A stretch of DNA of 64,000 nt. Source: Heterobilharzia americana. Taxonomy: Eukaryota > Platyhelminthes > Trematoda > Strigeidida > Schistosomatidae. How positions within the stretch are numbered: the stretch's first letter is position 1; every line of letters starts with the position of its first letter. This document shows positions 12,235 to 25,445 of the stretch, one piece after another. The notes under the pieces were generated by a model. The model did no database searches and was not told the origin of the DNA. It saw only the letters and a list, made by a program, of their open reading frames with translations. The translations under genes and the position numbers were made by a program. The stretch spans positions 97,054,708 through 97,118,707 of the forward strand of contig OX104127.1 in assembly GCA_944470555.2 (NCBI GenBank), given 5' to 3'.

Positions 12235-12478
12235 AATAATCCCTAATTTTTAACTGAGCTTGCCTCAAGATGCTGAACAATAATTCTGCGAAGCAGTTAC
12301 GTTCTTTCGCTAGGCACACCTCTTGTGTGCCATGAATAACGGTATCTAATGTGTAGCTTAACGTCATACACAGTAGTCATTTCTCACAACCAAAATGATC
12401 AAACCTGTAAACTGTTTTGTGTTCATGTAACTTATGTCGTATGGAATATACATATTATTACTATAACAAGTCAGTGTT

Positions 12479-13699
12479 GAATGCACCGAGCAGCTAGCTG
12501 GCGGGAGCTGCCACAGGTGAGATCATGTTGGCAAGCAGCATGAAAAACATCCCATGGGATTGCAGACGTTCACACGGTGGACCCCCACAACCTGGTGGTT
12601 CAAAAATCCTTAAATACGTGACAGTATTCATGGTTAAAGGGTACAAAATGGTGCAGAACAGCGTTAAAGCTAATCTTAGCTTTTTAAGAATAACTATTTT
12701 GCAAGAATGAACTCCTTGTCAACTTGAGAAGTATTTTAGAAACGATTTGGTCTTCTTACCATCATGTACAGAAGCGGCTGGATGACAGAACGACCACTCA
12801 ACTACCTAAACACACCTAGTAATCGGGCACCGCCACCTCAGCAGCTCCATTCAGATATTGGTAAATCCCTTTGATTAATTCTGAGGAACTAGGAAGCCGC
12901 ACTTCAGAGGCAAGCAACTCTGTTCAGATTGTGGGTCTCCGCTTCTCCGGAGGTAAACAGAAAGGTGGAAAACCTGTAAGCACAATCTTGGCAGTTGAAC
13001 ACATTAAGAGCTGTGGACAGTGTAAACTGAGGCGCATTTTACTCGAGAGGGGAGCAGAATATCTTGTCTCCAGAAAGGCTGCAGTACCCAAGCACACTAC
13101 TAGGCGAAATAATCCTGTGCCCCCGAATGCCGAACTTATGGCTTGCAAGTCTGATCAAGTTCCATCCGCTAGTGTTAGGTGTTATGTTGCTAACTTAAGC
13201 TTTGGCGAGCATACTAGCCCAGACAAGTCACTTTTTGACGCTGGGGGCACTAGAATAGGGACTGGACCACTTGGCCTTCACAAGTTCAACACAGCACCAG
13301 GCTACAACTCAAATGGCCGCCACTCCAGGACTAGGTATATCAGTTCTCCAGCTAGGCACATAAACTCCCCCGTAACATATGCTGTGCACTGGTTACCATG
13401 GGTAATCTACGAACCATGGTGTCCCAAAAAACCCACATGACACCAACACTGAGCTGAAACTGCCGAAATCTGTACACGCCGACGACAAACTTCAATAAGC
13501 AATACCATTAGGGGCCAGTGGCTTGTTGATGGGCGAACTCCCTCATCCAACGGGTTCGGATTCTGTAAATTCACCCTCTTTCCCATCAATCCAAACCACC
13601 GATGAGTCTCAGCTCGGTTTTGAACACTGATTACACTTCGCCCAGTTGACGGGTTATGTAGGAATGAAGGTAATGAGCTGGGTGCGAGGGACATCGTAG
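12479..13699 (+). other. Unassigned, with a 189-codon open frame
   Basis: The plus-strand frame 12871-13440 is open for 189 codons. It has a 'CGQCKLRR' segment but no motif set I can assign. The sequence downstream shows CR1 endonuclease similarity, so this may be the ORF1 or 5' region of the same decayed element. That link is inference from position alone. Confidence 0.3.
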
Positions 13700-14360
13700 G
13701 CACGCTCAACAGATACGGAAACTTAGTTACACTCCTTCTCATAAGAGGAGGTTCCTTGTTCTGCACAAATATGTCTTCAGGACAACGAACACGACCACTG
13801 GACTGACGACGTTATTGGCAACCGGGTCATGGTGCGTGTACTGCGCCCCAGGCGCATACTTATGCACAGATGGATATGCTGTCTGTCTTGCTAATCGAGA
13901 TCGTAACCGTGGTGGTGGCCTCCCCATCTACAGGTGCAATGAGGTCACATGAATAAAGTTCGAGACAATATGTTAAATGCAGTGCCTGACTCACTTTGGG
14001 TCGTCTAACGTGACGAAAAAAGCTGGATGGCTGTGTCGTATATACCCAGCGCTAAGCTCAATGGCTGGAACCGATGCACTCCCAGCCAAATCATTTGCTC
14101 ACACTTTTTCGCTCAATGAGTATTTAAAGTGCTTACTGTGGACCTAAACCTTAATGAAGTTAATTGGTTAGCCAGTTGTGATTTAAAACATTTGGCTAAA
14201 ATGCCTGCTCTGATAGATGCCTGTGAATGGAAGAAGAGCGTGCACGCACCCGTAGTGATAACATGCGGAACTTAGGTTTGTCACCGTATCACCCGGGTAA
14301 CTAATCGTGTCAATAGCGGATCTTCCGACGGTCATCACAAAGTAATGCCCTGCCACCTAC
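13700..14360 (+). mobile_element. Remnant of a CR1-like endonuclease domain (CR1-e)
   Basis: Broken plus-strand frames include 'GYAVCLANRDRNRGGGLPIY' (about 13870-13930), which resembles the RGGGxxLY block of CR1 endonucleases. A second frame near 14140 reads 'VDLNLNEVNW', which resembles the catalytic GDFNxPxxxW block with G and F replaced. Stops and frameshifts occur throughout. The call rests on two weak motif matches in the correct order and spacing. Confidence 0.45.
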
Positions 14361-17300
14361 CCAACCCAGCGCCAGAAGGATAATGGGCAGGCTTCAAAGA
14401 ATATTGAATTCCACGTCTGCAGGGATGACGACGGGAGAGCTATCGCCTGCCCCATTGGGTCCACTTCACAGGGTGATCACTTCATCACTAATTCAATAGA
14501 GATGACGTTATCCCTCACCTACAGGGTGTCCGTCACAGCCCAACACTTCTGCTGCCATGAAAACAGAAAAGCTAAACAGAAATCACTCGAAATGCACTCC
14601 GTCCATACATCACAAGGACTTAAGCGGATGCTACGCCCGAACCACTTGGCAAATGATTTCCCTCAACAGCACTTCATCCATGAGACACCTTAGCCAGTGA
14701 TAAGCCTACCGGCAGAAAATGCCTGAAAGGAGGAGCTGAATAACCGTTGAACATAACTTCCGGAAAATTTCAATCAAAAGGAGATAAGTGTTATTATCTT
14801 TGTGGCAAGGTACACTGCAGCAACATGGTCTTGATTTCAGAGGTGTTTAGCGGTTGCTTTGATAACATCAATTCCGAAGTGTTTACTCCTACAACAAATG
14901 TACCACTCCAGTGGTCACTATGTGATTGTGGTCTTGAATAGCGAAGCATGGGTGAAGACGCCAAACACCTCACCGTGACAAGAAGGGATAAATTTTCTCG
15001 ACCACATTGCCCTGAGAAAAAGTGGAGATGCTAGACGGTTGCTTCGTCAATGAATACTGACCCGTGTGCTGTTGAATTAGGAGCTGGTGGGAATGGAGAC
15101 ACAGGTACTGACGGAAGATACAGGAAGTTAGGTTTGACAATAGTTCCATCCGGGATGAAAAAATCGGAACAGATTTAATATCTGAATCCCTGGTTGTGGA
15201 GGATCTAACATGTTTTCTTCAAGAACGTCACGCGTTGCCTTCTATTTTGACTCCTTGACTCCCACCAGCGATAGTAACGAGGTTTGCAAAATAGTCATTG
15301 CCCCGCCTCTCCGCATGCCAAGGACATTTAAGTAGTTTCCTGTAAAATTATTTCCAAGACTTAGTAGCAGTGGGTATTTGCAATCCGCCGCTAAGCTGGT
15401 CTGTAGCATTTCCAAGTGATCTCATTGAAACAACTAAGATCACTTCAACATTGTATACTTCCAGATCCCACGGAAGTGGGGCTTAACAAAGAGGCCCTCT
15501 TCGGCGTTCCTTTCGTAGTCTACATTGAAGGTGTCTGCAACCGCATTGCCACGGGTTAAGCCGTTTTACACCCTGACGACCGAAACGTCGTTTGTTACTG
15601 TTAAAACCAGGGGCTGAGTGACGCTCCTCAGTGTGCCGAAACCCCCATGCAATTGCACGTTGACATATATGGGTCGATCTGTAACGATGATAATAACATT
15701 AAGTTGAAATCCCAGTTGTTCGAACATGGGTAACCTAAACACAATCCTGTCTTCGACCCAGGGCTGAGATATCGCAGTGACTTGACTTCCTCTCAGCAAG
15801 CTATCCATATCGCAGCCACACCACGTGAACCCATAAGATGTCTCATCCGTACCTCCCGTAGTTTTAGGGGGAAAGTTTACCTGCGTTTGCTAGCTCGCAA
15901 TACATTACCGATTAACTCTCAAGAACTTCCATATAAGCGACCAGGTTAGTTCGGGGAAGTAAGCCACTTCTGAACAACAAGAACGCTCCGAGTATGTGGC
16001 AGCATTCTCGAACCTATAAATGTGTGAAATAGGATGGTCATAGTCCTCAAGTTCAGTTTGCACCTATAGATTTGAGAACCTCTACAGGTGTGTTAGGACT
16101 CATTTGCCTACTCACCGTGTACAGTTGGAAATCGTTAAATGCACCGAATGCAAACTCGGATTCCTTTTTTAAACTTACTCCTAAACATCCTTCTTCCAGA
16201 AATTGCTACTAGCCTTATGTTAAAGGCAATGGAATTCCTTTTATTTGTGTCAGCAAGGGTGTACGTGTAGTTCACGGGGTACGAACTCCTCCCAGTTGTC
16301 TCTCCTGCCATACTCCTTTTGCGCTTACCCTCACGTTTTACTTTTCCCCCTCAAGACGTCAACACTTCTGCTTTTCTAGTACTCCACGGCACTTGACCGT
16401 ACAAAATGGAAGGCAACACAAGGTAAATATGCTTTCCGTATAATGCTGTATATTTCAAAACAAGACACACCTGAAACCTTTGTACGATCCATGGCTATTT
16501 CAACGCTGACGCCTTCAAGCCCTACTCATAGCAGCGCAACAGCCATTTTCGGTGGAATAAATCTGAGGCGCTGTGGATTGTTACATTTGAAGAGCCGGGA
16601 GTACCTAAATTCAGATATTCATGGGTGACGTAATTAGGTCTACGCGTAGATGAACCATTTGTGATCAGCGAAGCTACATACATAGCAGCTGGAGCTAAAT
16701 AGGTACTTTTCCGACGAAACAACAAACTATGTGTCCCGCATGCTTCAACAATCCACAGCGTATCCATCCAATATTGTGCTACCTTGATACCACCTGTGAA
16801 AGTGAAGGCAGTGATAACTATCTACACTCTTGGACATCATCTACTTGCTAAACGATGATAGATTCTTGGGCTTCTTTCACTTGCGGACAACTTTATTGCT
16901 ATGACATATCTTGCATTCCTGCCTGACGTGCCATTCAGGTTCGCACAATAGTTATATACTTTCAAGCATGACCGGTATGGTGATCCCATAGACCTGTATG
17001 TCTCATGCTGTATTGATATCGGTCACTAATAGAAGAATCCAGATAGTGGGTTTCATCCTAGTGGGGACTGGTCAGCTAGGCGTACCTGCTCCCCAGAAAG
17101 TAATGCTGTTCTCAGTATCAATATAACATCATGTACATCCAGGGGGGATCAGCGCAGAAGCCCATCTGCAAACGGAGGTTAGGCAGTTTGGTTTTGTGTA
17201 GCAGCGTGGAATTACCGGCATCGTAACAAAGGCATCTCTTGTGCTCATTTCACAATACGGGAATAAAAATACTGTCATCATGATAGCACCGCAAGCAGTT

Positions 17301-18409
17301 CTAAGCACCCTACACACAATTTAATCATGATAAATGGCTACATTATATTGAGAGGGAGTCAGCAGATGCTGAAGTCACTGATAAATGAATAGTAATAAAT
17401 CAACACTTGGTCCCCAAATTATGGGGTTGACATGGGTGAAGCAAGTTTACAGGCAACATCAAATTGATAATGGCAGAGAAACCTTTAACACTTCAGCTGT
17501 CCTGGATAGTACGGAAGGGGGACATTAGACTGTATCGTGATATCATAAGTGTCTGCAAGTTATGAAGGGAACAGGAAAAAATCACCTTGCGGTGGGTACT
17601 GATCGTACCACCAAAATCACAGTGTTCGATATCATGCCCCAAAGGGGGCTGGGATGTTCGACCCGTCCGTATAGCTCCACGTTACGCCCGTGAGCACCAA
17701 TTTCAACGTTAGTTCACATACTTGTAGCATCATTGACAACGAAGACCTCACTTCAACGATTTTTAGTCGCAGCAAGCGTCAATGCAGTCATATAATTCAC
17801 GTGAATATCTACGTTCAAGTATCTCCCATTCGTCGTGTTGCCGAGCGCATCAATACAGATGTGAGCAGACAAAATCAGTCGTTGTAGTGCTGGATTTTTG
17901 ACTGGAGTTCACACTGAAGTACGCAGTATTACCAAGGAGGTATGTTGGCCGTTGATTGTCTTCAGTCGAGTGAGACAGAGTACTGGAGAAATCCGTTGCT
18001 GGGGTTTGTTGTGAATATATCGTTTCTGCAGTTACTGGGTGGATTGATATCAGAGATTCGGTTGCTCTTCTAGATTTTTGCTCCCATTATGATGGCCCAG
18101 AAATTTCAGACCGTCTTTTGCCATTTAGTTTCCGTATACGGCGGCACTTAGGATGTTGACAAGTAAGTGAGTTTATTGTGGAACGTTTCAGAGAGTTGGA
18201 AGGCTTAAGATTTTTTCGACAAGTTTATGCTGAAAAGGGAAAGAAAAAACAAAGGATGAACAGGACCTGGAGAATAGCATACGACGCAGAATGAAGTGTG
18301 AACGGAAAAGTGTCTGTCTTCTTAGGCCCACTTAGGCTGTGTGCACACTTTAATTTGTGCGTACAAAAATAGATCTTCTGGTTTTCATAGGTAAAGTTCA
18401 TATAGGTTT
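14361..18409. other. 4-kb stretch without recognisable features
   Basis: There are only short open frames on either strand, none with motifs I recognise. No tRNA, tandem repeat or terminal repeat was seen. The sequence is less A+T-rich in places than the introns further right, as is common for old transposon bodies, so it is probably decayed mobile DNA of unknown family. Confidence 0.4.
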
Positions 18410-18509
18410 CTAGTTATGGGGTGTTTACTCGTTGACGTATTGGAAAATGTGACTCTACATCAAGTGGATTTGTGCTCTTCTGGCATTCGTCAGTGGGAAA
18501 TATTGGCAC

Positions 18510-18786
18510 CGAAACCTGATGACGAACGCGCACACCCCAAGGTCATGAATGTGATGCGGCCTCACCTTCAAGAATATTGGATGATTCAAACGACGACCGG
18601 ATAATCTTCAAATTCGAACTGAGCCTGCTTCACCATGCCTCCTATATGCCATAAATCACAGCATCCAATGTATAGCATAACATTGTACATAATAGTCATC
18701 TCTCATTACCAAAGTGATCAAACCTGTAAACTGGTTTGTATTCATGTAACCTTTGTTGCATGAAATATATTATTATTATTATTATG
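18510..18786 (+). repeat. TTA-tailed dispersed repeat, uninterrupted copy
   Basis: It starts near 'cctgatgacgaacgcgcac', passes through 'caaacctgtaaactgg' and ends in 'atattattattattattatgg'. It matches the two halves flanking RTE copy 1 (8900-8997 and 12235-12478). The simple-repeat tail suggests target-primed reverse transcription. No coding capacity was seen. Confidence 0.65.
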
Positions 18787-21700
18787 GTATAATGACTGCA
18801 CAATTCAAGCATGTATAATAATAACAACCAGACGCCCTACACTTGAGGTCAGAAACACCAGGGTTAATGTTAACATCTAGCGTCTCTAAAATGTGAAGCT
18901 ACTTTCTAAGTGGTATCACCTTAGCTGCTGCCGTTGACGTTTTCAGAAATGGACCGCACTTAAACACGGAATGGATGCCACGTGTTCAAAGAAGTGAGCA
19001 CTGTCGGTAGGACTGACTTAGTTTGAACGACGATCTACAATATCTGAGATGGGGTCGAGTGTTGAGTTCAGACCTTCTTTGGACGCCGTTGGCCTGCAAA
19101 TCTTCCCTCTATCACCATCCATCTTAGATCGTAATTCTGGAAAATCCACAAGCCTCAGCAGAATCATCCACGTCAAGAAACTTATTTATCGCATCACATT
19201 TCGGGCCAACAGAACGCTTTACCAAGCCACGCTTCACCTGCACCCTTCAGTGTTACTTTTAAGGTAAGGGTGAATCTCCGAGCCGCTGAAATCCAAACGA
19301 CTTTATAGGCCACCCGACCTGGTATCTGTGTTTGTGATATACGGACTAAGAGTCGAAAATACTCCAGTGAAGAAGTGTGTTGATGGTGGGGGTCATCAAA
19401 GAATAATCAGCTGTAATTTTTCCTGCTTGTTCCTTAACAATGATCTAACCAAAGTGCACAAGTTTTTAGTGCTCCGTTTTCACCGAAGATGCGCACTCCC
19501 GAAGGGTTGTGTCGTGCTATTTAGGTGTGTACATGTTGCATATACAGACCTCGATAAATTGACAATATGGTCTGTTCAACTGTTTTAACGATAATGGCGA
19601 ATCGATTGTTCCTTGAACTCCACATCTACGCCCACTGGAATGAATTTTTGGAAGGGAAATGATTTTGTTCTTCTCCGGGCGGCAAAACATGTGGAGGAAA
19701 GAGATTATTATTCATCAGCGCTGATTATCTGTCCGTGATAAGCCCTTAGGTCTGTGAAGAACAAAATGCTTCCCACGAAAGCCCTTCTACTCTACGGGGC
19801 TGCGAATGTAAGTACAGCCGTGCTTAGTGGCATCAGGTGAAGCGGATATGGTTCAGTTTGCGTCCCCAAGGTGAAGTTAAACTTCGTTTCTAGTTGACGT
19901 TCATCAAGAACTGACATCACTCAGGGGGCTGTTGAAAATCTAGGGCTATTCGGCTAGTGCTTCATCTCGATGTACGTTCTCCCAGAAGTGCGTACCCATG
20001 ACCTCGCTGGAGAATGCGACCAAGGCCTCCAATTTTTGCGCCGTATAGATAACCATGGGGCCAGTGGGTTGAAATCCAACGGCCCGTGGTTTCAATGGTT
20101 CTCCAACTCGCTACGGACTGCGACCCTCAAAGGAGGAGAATTACTGTGCGGTGCCAGTCAGAGACTTTCTTCGAGATAGGTCCCCCAAAGTTCTGGTGAA
20201 AGACTGTGAACTAACCAAGGGAGGTGTGGGGCAGGTGCCCAACCTTCCCACTGGATGATGGCCACATCATTTAGTGAATTTACAGAAGTGGAAAACATAG
20301 GCCTCTGTAACTTGAGCTAGGAGCCAAACAGTAATAATAACAATACTTGTTCCTGAACACACGCAGCCACATACCGTTACTACGAGTCTAAATGAATTTC
20401 TACTGGAAGTACATGCCTATTGAGTCAGGTGGCGCATATCCTCACCCATTCTGTCATCAAGGGGCACTAGCGCTGCATGTTTTTCGAAACGAAACATCTC
20501 AGTAGAATAAGTATGCACCAACTGATATGACAGACAAGCTGAGGTGTTGTCACCGCATCAACAAAATACCAAGGCTTGTATATGAACATGGAGTGTATTG
20601 CCTGGAGAAAAATGAAGTTTGATGCTAGTACTTCCACTGCCACGCCTCGTGTATTTTGTCTAAGAATAATGATGAAAAGTTCATGAAGGAATATATGCAA
20701 GTTGTTAACTTGTGGTACTTTACTGATCCCAGAACTACGAACTTCGTGTACGCTCCTGCCAGCTCACGTCAAAGGTTCACAAACCTGCTGAATAATTAAG
20801 GCATAAGCTGAATAGCCCCATTATTAACCCCAGGGTCGAAAAGTAATAGGTCGACTTCCAGGGCACCTCGTCGTCCGCTTTCACGGGTTATAACAACCTT
20901 GAGGTCGGCTAACGCTGGACATTCCCAGTGACTTTCATAAATCCCAGTTTTCGATTACTATGAAGATTCAGCTAGATGAAAAATATTTGACGACTAAAAT
21001 CTAATTATTTTGGTCTGAACGCGGGAAACGATTCAACGAAGCGAAACCAACGAGATTCAGATAACTTCCTGCATTCTACTGTATAGTGCCCGAACTTCTA
21101 TGAGTGACGCACAGTTGAAAATCGGTCCGAAAATATCAATACGCGACTTGCGGTGAATCGGATTTTTAATAACTCTGTGGTGCTACTGAACAGTAACAAG
21201 AGAATTCAAAATTACAAAACACCTCAACAGTCCCGTTGGGCAATTATGCAGTCCAGAATGATCTCCGGCACGAATACGTACTGAGAACCAATAGGAATAT
21301 TCCCAACGAAATAGGATCAAGACTGTGTCTATAAGAATCAAGCCTATCAACAAACGTTTCGAGTAGACAGCTAAAAGATAGGCAATCAACCCCTAGCGCC
21401 AAAACAAAATGTCGGCACAGTAAACCAACGCCATACTGTTAACAGTACAACATCCCACAGTAGCAAAGTGAAGTTTTCATGATAAGTCTCGTCCAAAACA
21501 AAGACAAATGACGAGTGTAAAGCCAAAGAAGGCAGGTAAATGACGAGATGACATTATATTGGCCGGGGTTGAAAGCGTAATATCCACAGTGAAGGTAAAC
21601 ATACCCAACTAAATATCAAAGCTGTCAAACAGCGTGCTCAGGAGGGAGTTTCAAATCATTTCCCCCCATCACATCGGCCGCCAAGATCACTCCAGGCGCA

Positions 21701-22283
21701 TAAAAATGGCTGACAATACATTCAGTGGTGGCTCTGGCTACACACTCTTTTGTGTGACCAATACGTCGCCGGCTCTGGGGTGATTCGGTCCATAATATGC
21801 ACTGTGTTCATCTCATCATGATTGGCTTTCGATGATCGTATCCTACCATTTACATCAACTGGAGAGAATCTACGGAGTGAGTCATGGTAATCATGAAAAG
21901 AAACAGGAGATCCGAAACCTATGTGGTAGGGAACGCCATTTTTGACTTTCTTGCGTCTGGTAGGGAAATGCTGAAAGAAAATTGAATGTGATGAACGCTA
22001 CGAGGATCCTTATAGCAAGGGTTTACTGACGTTTCGGAGTTACAGTGTTCAAAACCATTAACATCAGAAGAAAAACGATTAAGGATCTCGCCTTAGATAA
22101 TCGCTTCTATACGAAGGGATAATGATAAAAGTACTTATGTTGGTTCTGGGCCAGTGTTTAAAGTACAGGGCTCTCATCATGTGTTACTGCATCAATCCAT
22201 AAAAACAACAATGTAAACTAACAGCAATGGTTATATATGACAACATCGAACAAAAATGTGGAACAAGATGACCTTTGAAGTGT
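18787..22283. other. No recognised gene
   Basis: Short open frames of at most 86 codons are present without motifs. Some compositional patches (19.9-20.3 kb) look like decayed element coding sequence, but I cannot name them. Confidence 0.4.
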
Positions 22284-22505
22284 TTACCGACTTCACGAAC
22301 ATGATAACATTTCTCTATTACACAACTGATTGACAAGACTATATCTAACTTGATTTTGTTCACGCAACACACAAGCTAAATAAGGCGTAGCTGAATTATT
22401 TATGTGATTGTGGGTGCATAGAGCTTAATATACTTACTTCCTGTCTTCCCGGAGGACAGATATAAAGAGGGTTGCGGGTGCAGGGGATGCTTGTCATCAG
22501 ATAAA
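22284..22505 (+). repeat. 222-bp inverted repeat, left arm
   Basis: The reverse complement occurs at 23956-24177 with 220 of 222 positions identical, compared by eye line by line. The mismatches are two transitions near the outer end. Similarity stops abruptly on both sides. The arm has no coding motif I recognise. Confidence 0.92.
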
Positions 22506-22589
22506 GTACTTTTACCCAGCCGTCTACAACAGTTCAGATGCCTATCCAAGACTACATTTATCAGCGCGGTTAGTGATGTGCCACTTTTC

Positions 22590-23640
22590 CCACTAGCTGC
22601 CTTCGAAATCATACACAATACAGGTCAGCCAGCGTTCCAGGAAAGAATTAGGGGGAACGGTAGGTATCAATAAAACGCCGAAATTGATGAAACGTAGGAG
22701 GAGGGGCTGAGTTACCCCAGGCGGTTTGGGTTTCCTAATATGAAAGGCCAAACAGCGGATTTTTCTGATAATCCATAAGATATGAGTGGACCAAGATGGA
22801 TCAGAAGGACAACACAAGCTAAGATGGTCCACGCTTGCTACATTCCCTATAACAGAGCCATCTTTAAGAAAGCAGTCATGTGACTGAAGCAGTGTGTTAA
22901 GGTCATTTTCACGCCTTAAGCTAAAATTAACCACCTGACATTTGGAAGAATTGAGTGTGGGACCATTTAAAGAAGACCAGTGACCAATTTTCCCCTAAGA
23001 AGTCACTAAACCGAGAACAGTCAGAAAAGAGAATTATTGGGATGGATACTGTCAGATAATCTGTGTGCTTTGCAAAGTTAGCTTTGACTGGGGTTGGTAA
23101 GCCGTGAAAGAGAAAGAAAAGAAAGGAAAAAAAACAGCACATTGAGGCACTCAGGTTTCACCAAGCATAGAGGAGGAGCGGTTCCCTCTTTACAGAGTGT
23201 GCTGCCTTTTCTCAGAAGAATGAGACTCATGCTAGTTTGCAATCCAGGACTCGATGTAAGTACCGGCAAGCGTGTTTAATAAGAGGGTTCTGGAGATAGC
23301 GTCAAAGATGAAAACATGATCCAAGGGGGCAGGTCTAAGATACCACCCTTACCTAGGATGACAATGATGCTTCGAAGTGAAACAACCGCAGCATCTAAAG
23401 TACTGCCTCTGGATCTGTAGGCAATTAAGTTGGGTAGCTGAAGGCCAGCAAAGGAGGTCCAAGCACTCAGAGCAACAGTTTTTACATTGTTTTCAGGAAT
23501 GTTGAGATCACTGTGGTAGGTCGGAATTTCACTTTTTCTGCAGGAGGTGCGTGCCTAAGTACCCGAGCTATGTTGATTTCTTTCCAGGCTATTGGTAAGT
23601 CACCACTACACCAGCCCTGGCGAACGAATTCGACTCTACA
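22590..23640 (-). mobile_element. CR1-like RT remnant between the inverted arms (CR1-b)
   Basis: Minus-strand fragments follow CR1 RT order. Near 23560 is a fingers block ('AWKEINIARV', then 'FRPTTVISTFLKTM'), then 'DHVFIFDAISRTLL' near 23300, where the normal palm block has 'DxxKAFDxVxHxxLL'. 'ENWSLVF' lies near 22985, and the C-terminal RT connection '(V)ASVDHLSL', 'SWSTHI', 'IRKIRCLAF' lies at 22840-22700. Stops and shifts make it a fossil. It lies entirely between the two 222-bp inverted arms. Confidence 0.75.
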
Positions 23641-23955
23641 TATGACGACACACATCAACTCAGATGCATTTTAGAACTCAGAATGGGAAGTATTTCGAAA
23701 TAAAGTCCTAGATAGAACAACGACCACAGTTACACGTTACTCTAAATTCCGCTTTCATTTTCTAAGTCAGTTGAAACAACTTTCCTGAGGTTTGATAGAC
23801 CCTCTTATCCACAATTAAAAGGACCGCGGGGGATGACGTCGCTGTTAAACGACTTAACTGCCCGATTTGGTCGGAAACGAAATTCCCAAACTTGATGTGT
23901 GACCAGAAGATTATGTCTCGTGTAAACCCTTCTAGTATAGTGCGGCTAAAAATAT

Positions 23956-24177
23956 TTTATCTGATGACAAGCATCCCCTGCACCCGCAACCCTCTTTATA
24001 TCTGTCCTCCGGGAAGACAGGAAGTAAGTATATTAAGCTCTATGCACCCACAATCACATAAATAATTCAGCTACGCCTTATTTAGCTTGTGTGTTGCGTG
24101 AACAAAATCAAGTTAGATATAGTCTTGTCAATCAGTTGTGTAATAGAGAAATGTTATCATGTCCGTGAAGTCAGTAA
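23956..24177 (-). repeat. 222-bp inverted repeat, right arm
   Basis: Reverse-complement copy of 22284-22505 (220/222), separated from it by 1,450 bp. Confidence 0.92.
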
Positions 24178-24610
24178 CTATTTTAGGAATCACGTTTTTG
24201 CGGCTTGTGTTGTCTGAGTTTATCTGTGGTTTGAAATGAAGCAGAATTTTTCATGGTAGGGGTTGTTTTTATTGTTTTACGGCGGTGGAATCATCCACGT
24301 ATGGAAACGCTTTTCACAATATTGCTCCCTACCAGATCACATTGCCTCCCTTCTCCATCGATGCGTGGAGATACATATCTTTTCTCCAGAGTCATATCAG
24401 TGGCAAGGATTGTTAAGCGTCACTGGTCTACTGTTCATAATCCTGAAAAATCAGTTGAGCTTCTTTGGATATACTCGAAAACTTGTATCAAGTACCTGCT
24501 CTGCATATGCGTCGTGTTCAGAAGATACATCTCCAAAGTTGTAAAAAAATGCAAGAAGTAGTGCAGAATGTCTATCTGTATATCGTTATTGGTAAAGACT
24601 AATTTGGAGC
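24178..24610. other. Unassigned, two overlapping open frames
   Basis: Frames of 102 and 93 codons overlap at 24253-24561 on the plus strand. Neither has a recognisable motif, and both are followed directly by a CR1-like 3' end. I do not call either a gene. Confidence 0.35.
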
Positions 24611-25350
24611 GCCACTGACGGAGAAGGATTGGGCATATTTATCCCTCAAAACTTAAAATCCTATGCCAACTAAGAAAGAAACGCACTTCGCGAGAATTTG
24701 GCGTTGGTAACTATCAGACGAATTTTCGGACAGTTCAACCGCAGATACTTCCACCAAATTTTCAACAGCTTCACATGGCCTCACCTGGAGTTTGGGACCA
24801 TCGTCTCCCCTCTTCTCTCCAGAACGACAAACTAAGTTTAGAACGCGTCTAGAGGCGCTCGATAAAATCTGTTCAGGGACTTAGGTCTAAGACGTACGAA
24901 GGACGACTGGTTGCTTCGCATCTGTATCCTCTGAAATACATAAGGCTAATAGGAGACTTGATAATTGCGCACAACATTCTGAGCACGCCTGGCCACCCAC
25001 TCCGTTATTTGTTAAATCTTAGCTGTAGCACTAATCCTAGTGGACGTACACAGAAACTAAGTCTGGAACGTAGCAGGTTAGATATTAGACACAACTGCCC
25101 CCTAGGAGTTGTTGAACCCTGGAACGCTCTTCCAGAGGATGCGATCCAGGCTACTTCATCTAAATCGTCTAAACATCGGCTGGATACTTACTTGACATTT
25201 GGCTGGGATCTGCCCAAATCTCATTGAATTTTCACATTCTAACGGCCACTTTTTCCTCCTTCTTTACTTGTACACAGGTTAGCAACCAGAAGAAGTAGTG
25301 ATCCGCGAAGTGTGGACGCGGAAGCCAGTTAAGCCAGAGCTTCTTCTATT
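24611..25350 (+). mobile_element. CR1-like element 3' end, undeleted (CR1-c)
   Basis: It begins abruptly near 24620 in the RT connection region and ends after the C-terminal domain. The frame from 24958 carries 'YIRLIGDLIIAHNIL', then 'DIRHNCPLGVVEPWNALP', and stops at about 25227 after 'GWDLPKSH'; a shared 3' untranslated tail runs to about 25350. It is the same family as 6080-7535 but retains about 245 bp that the other copy lacks. It sits about 100 bp upstream of the DOLPP1 start codon. Confidence 0.8.
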
Positions 25351-25445
25351 ACGTCAAAAACCATTTGACAAGCACTGAGTAATTGAAGTTGAGGGGATTT
25401 TGGTTTACAGCGTTACCTGAATCTTCAGCTCGTTAACTCATTAAG

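Larger units (their letters stand above)
8900..12478 (+). repeat. TTA-tailed dispersed repeat, split by RTE copy 1
   Basis: The segments 8900-8997 and 12235-12478, read as one unit, match the uninterrupted copy at about 18510-18786. Shared landmarks are 'gacgaacg(t/c)' near the start, 'caaacctgtaaact' near the end and a terminal ATT-type microsatellite. RTE copy 1 is inserted between the two halves. The unit has no coding potential that I can see and may be a SINE or the 3' end of a non-LTR element. Confidence 0.65.

Noticed and set aside
12871..13440. 189-codon plus-strand frame as a possible gene
   Set aside because: No recognisable domain or splice context, and it sits next to CR1-like endonuclease remnants. 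Kept only as an unassigned stretch.
24253..24561. 102-codon frame upstream of DOLPP1
   Set aside because: Two frames overlap with no motif, and similarity to a CR1 3' end starts immediately after.
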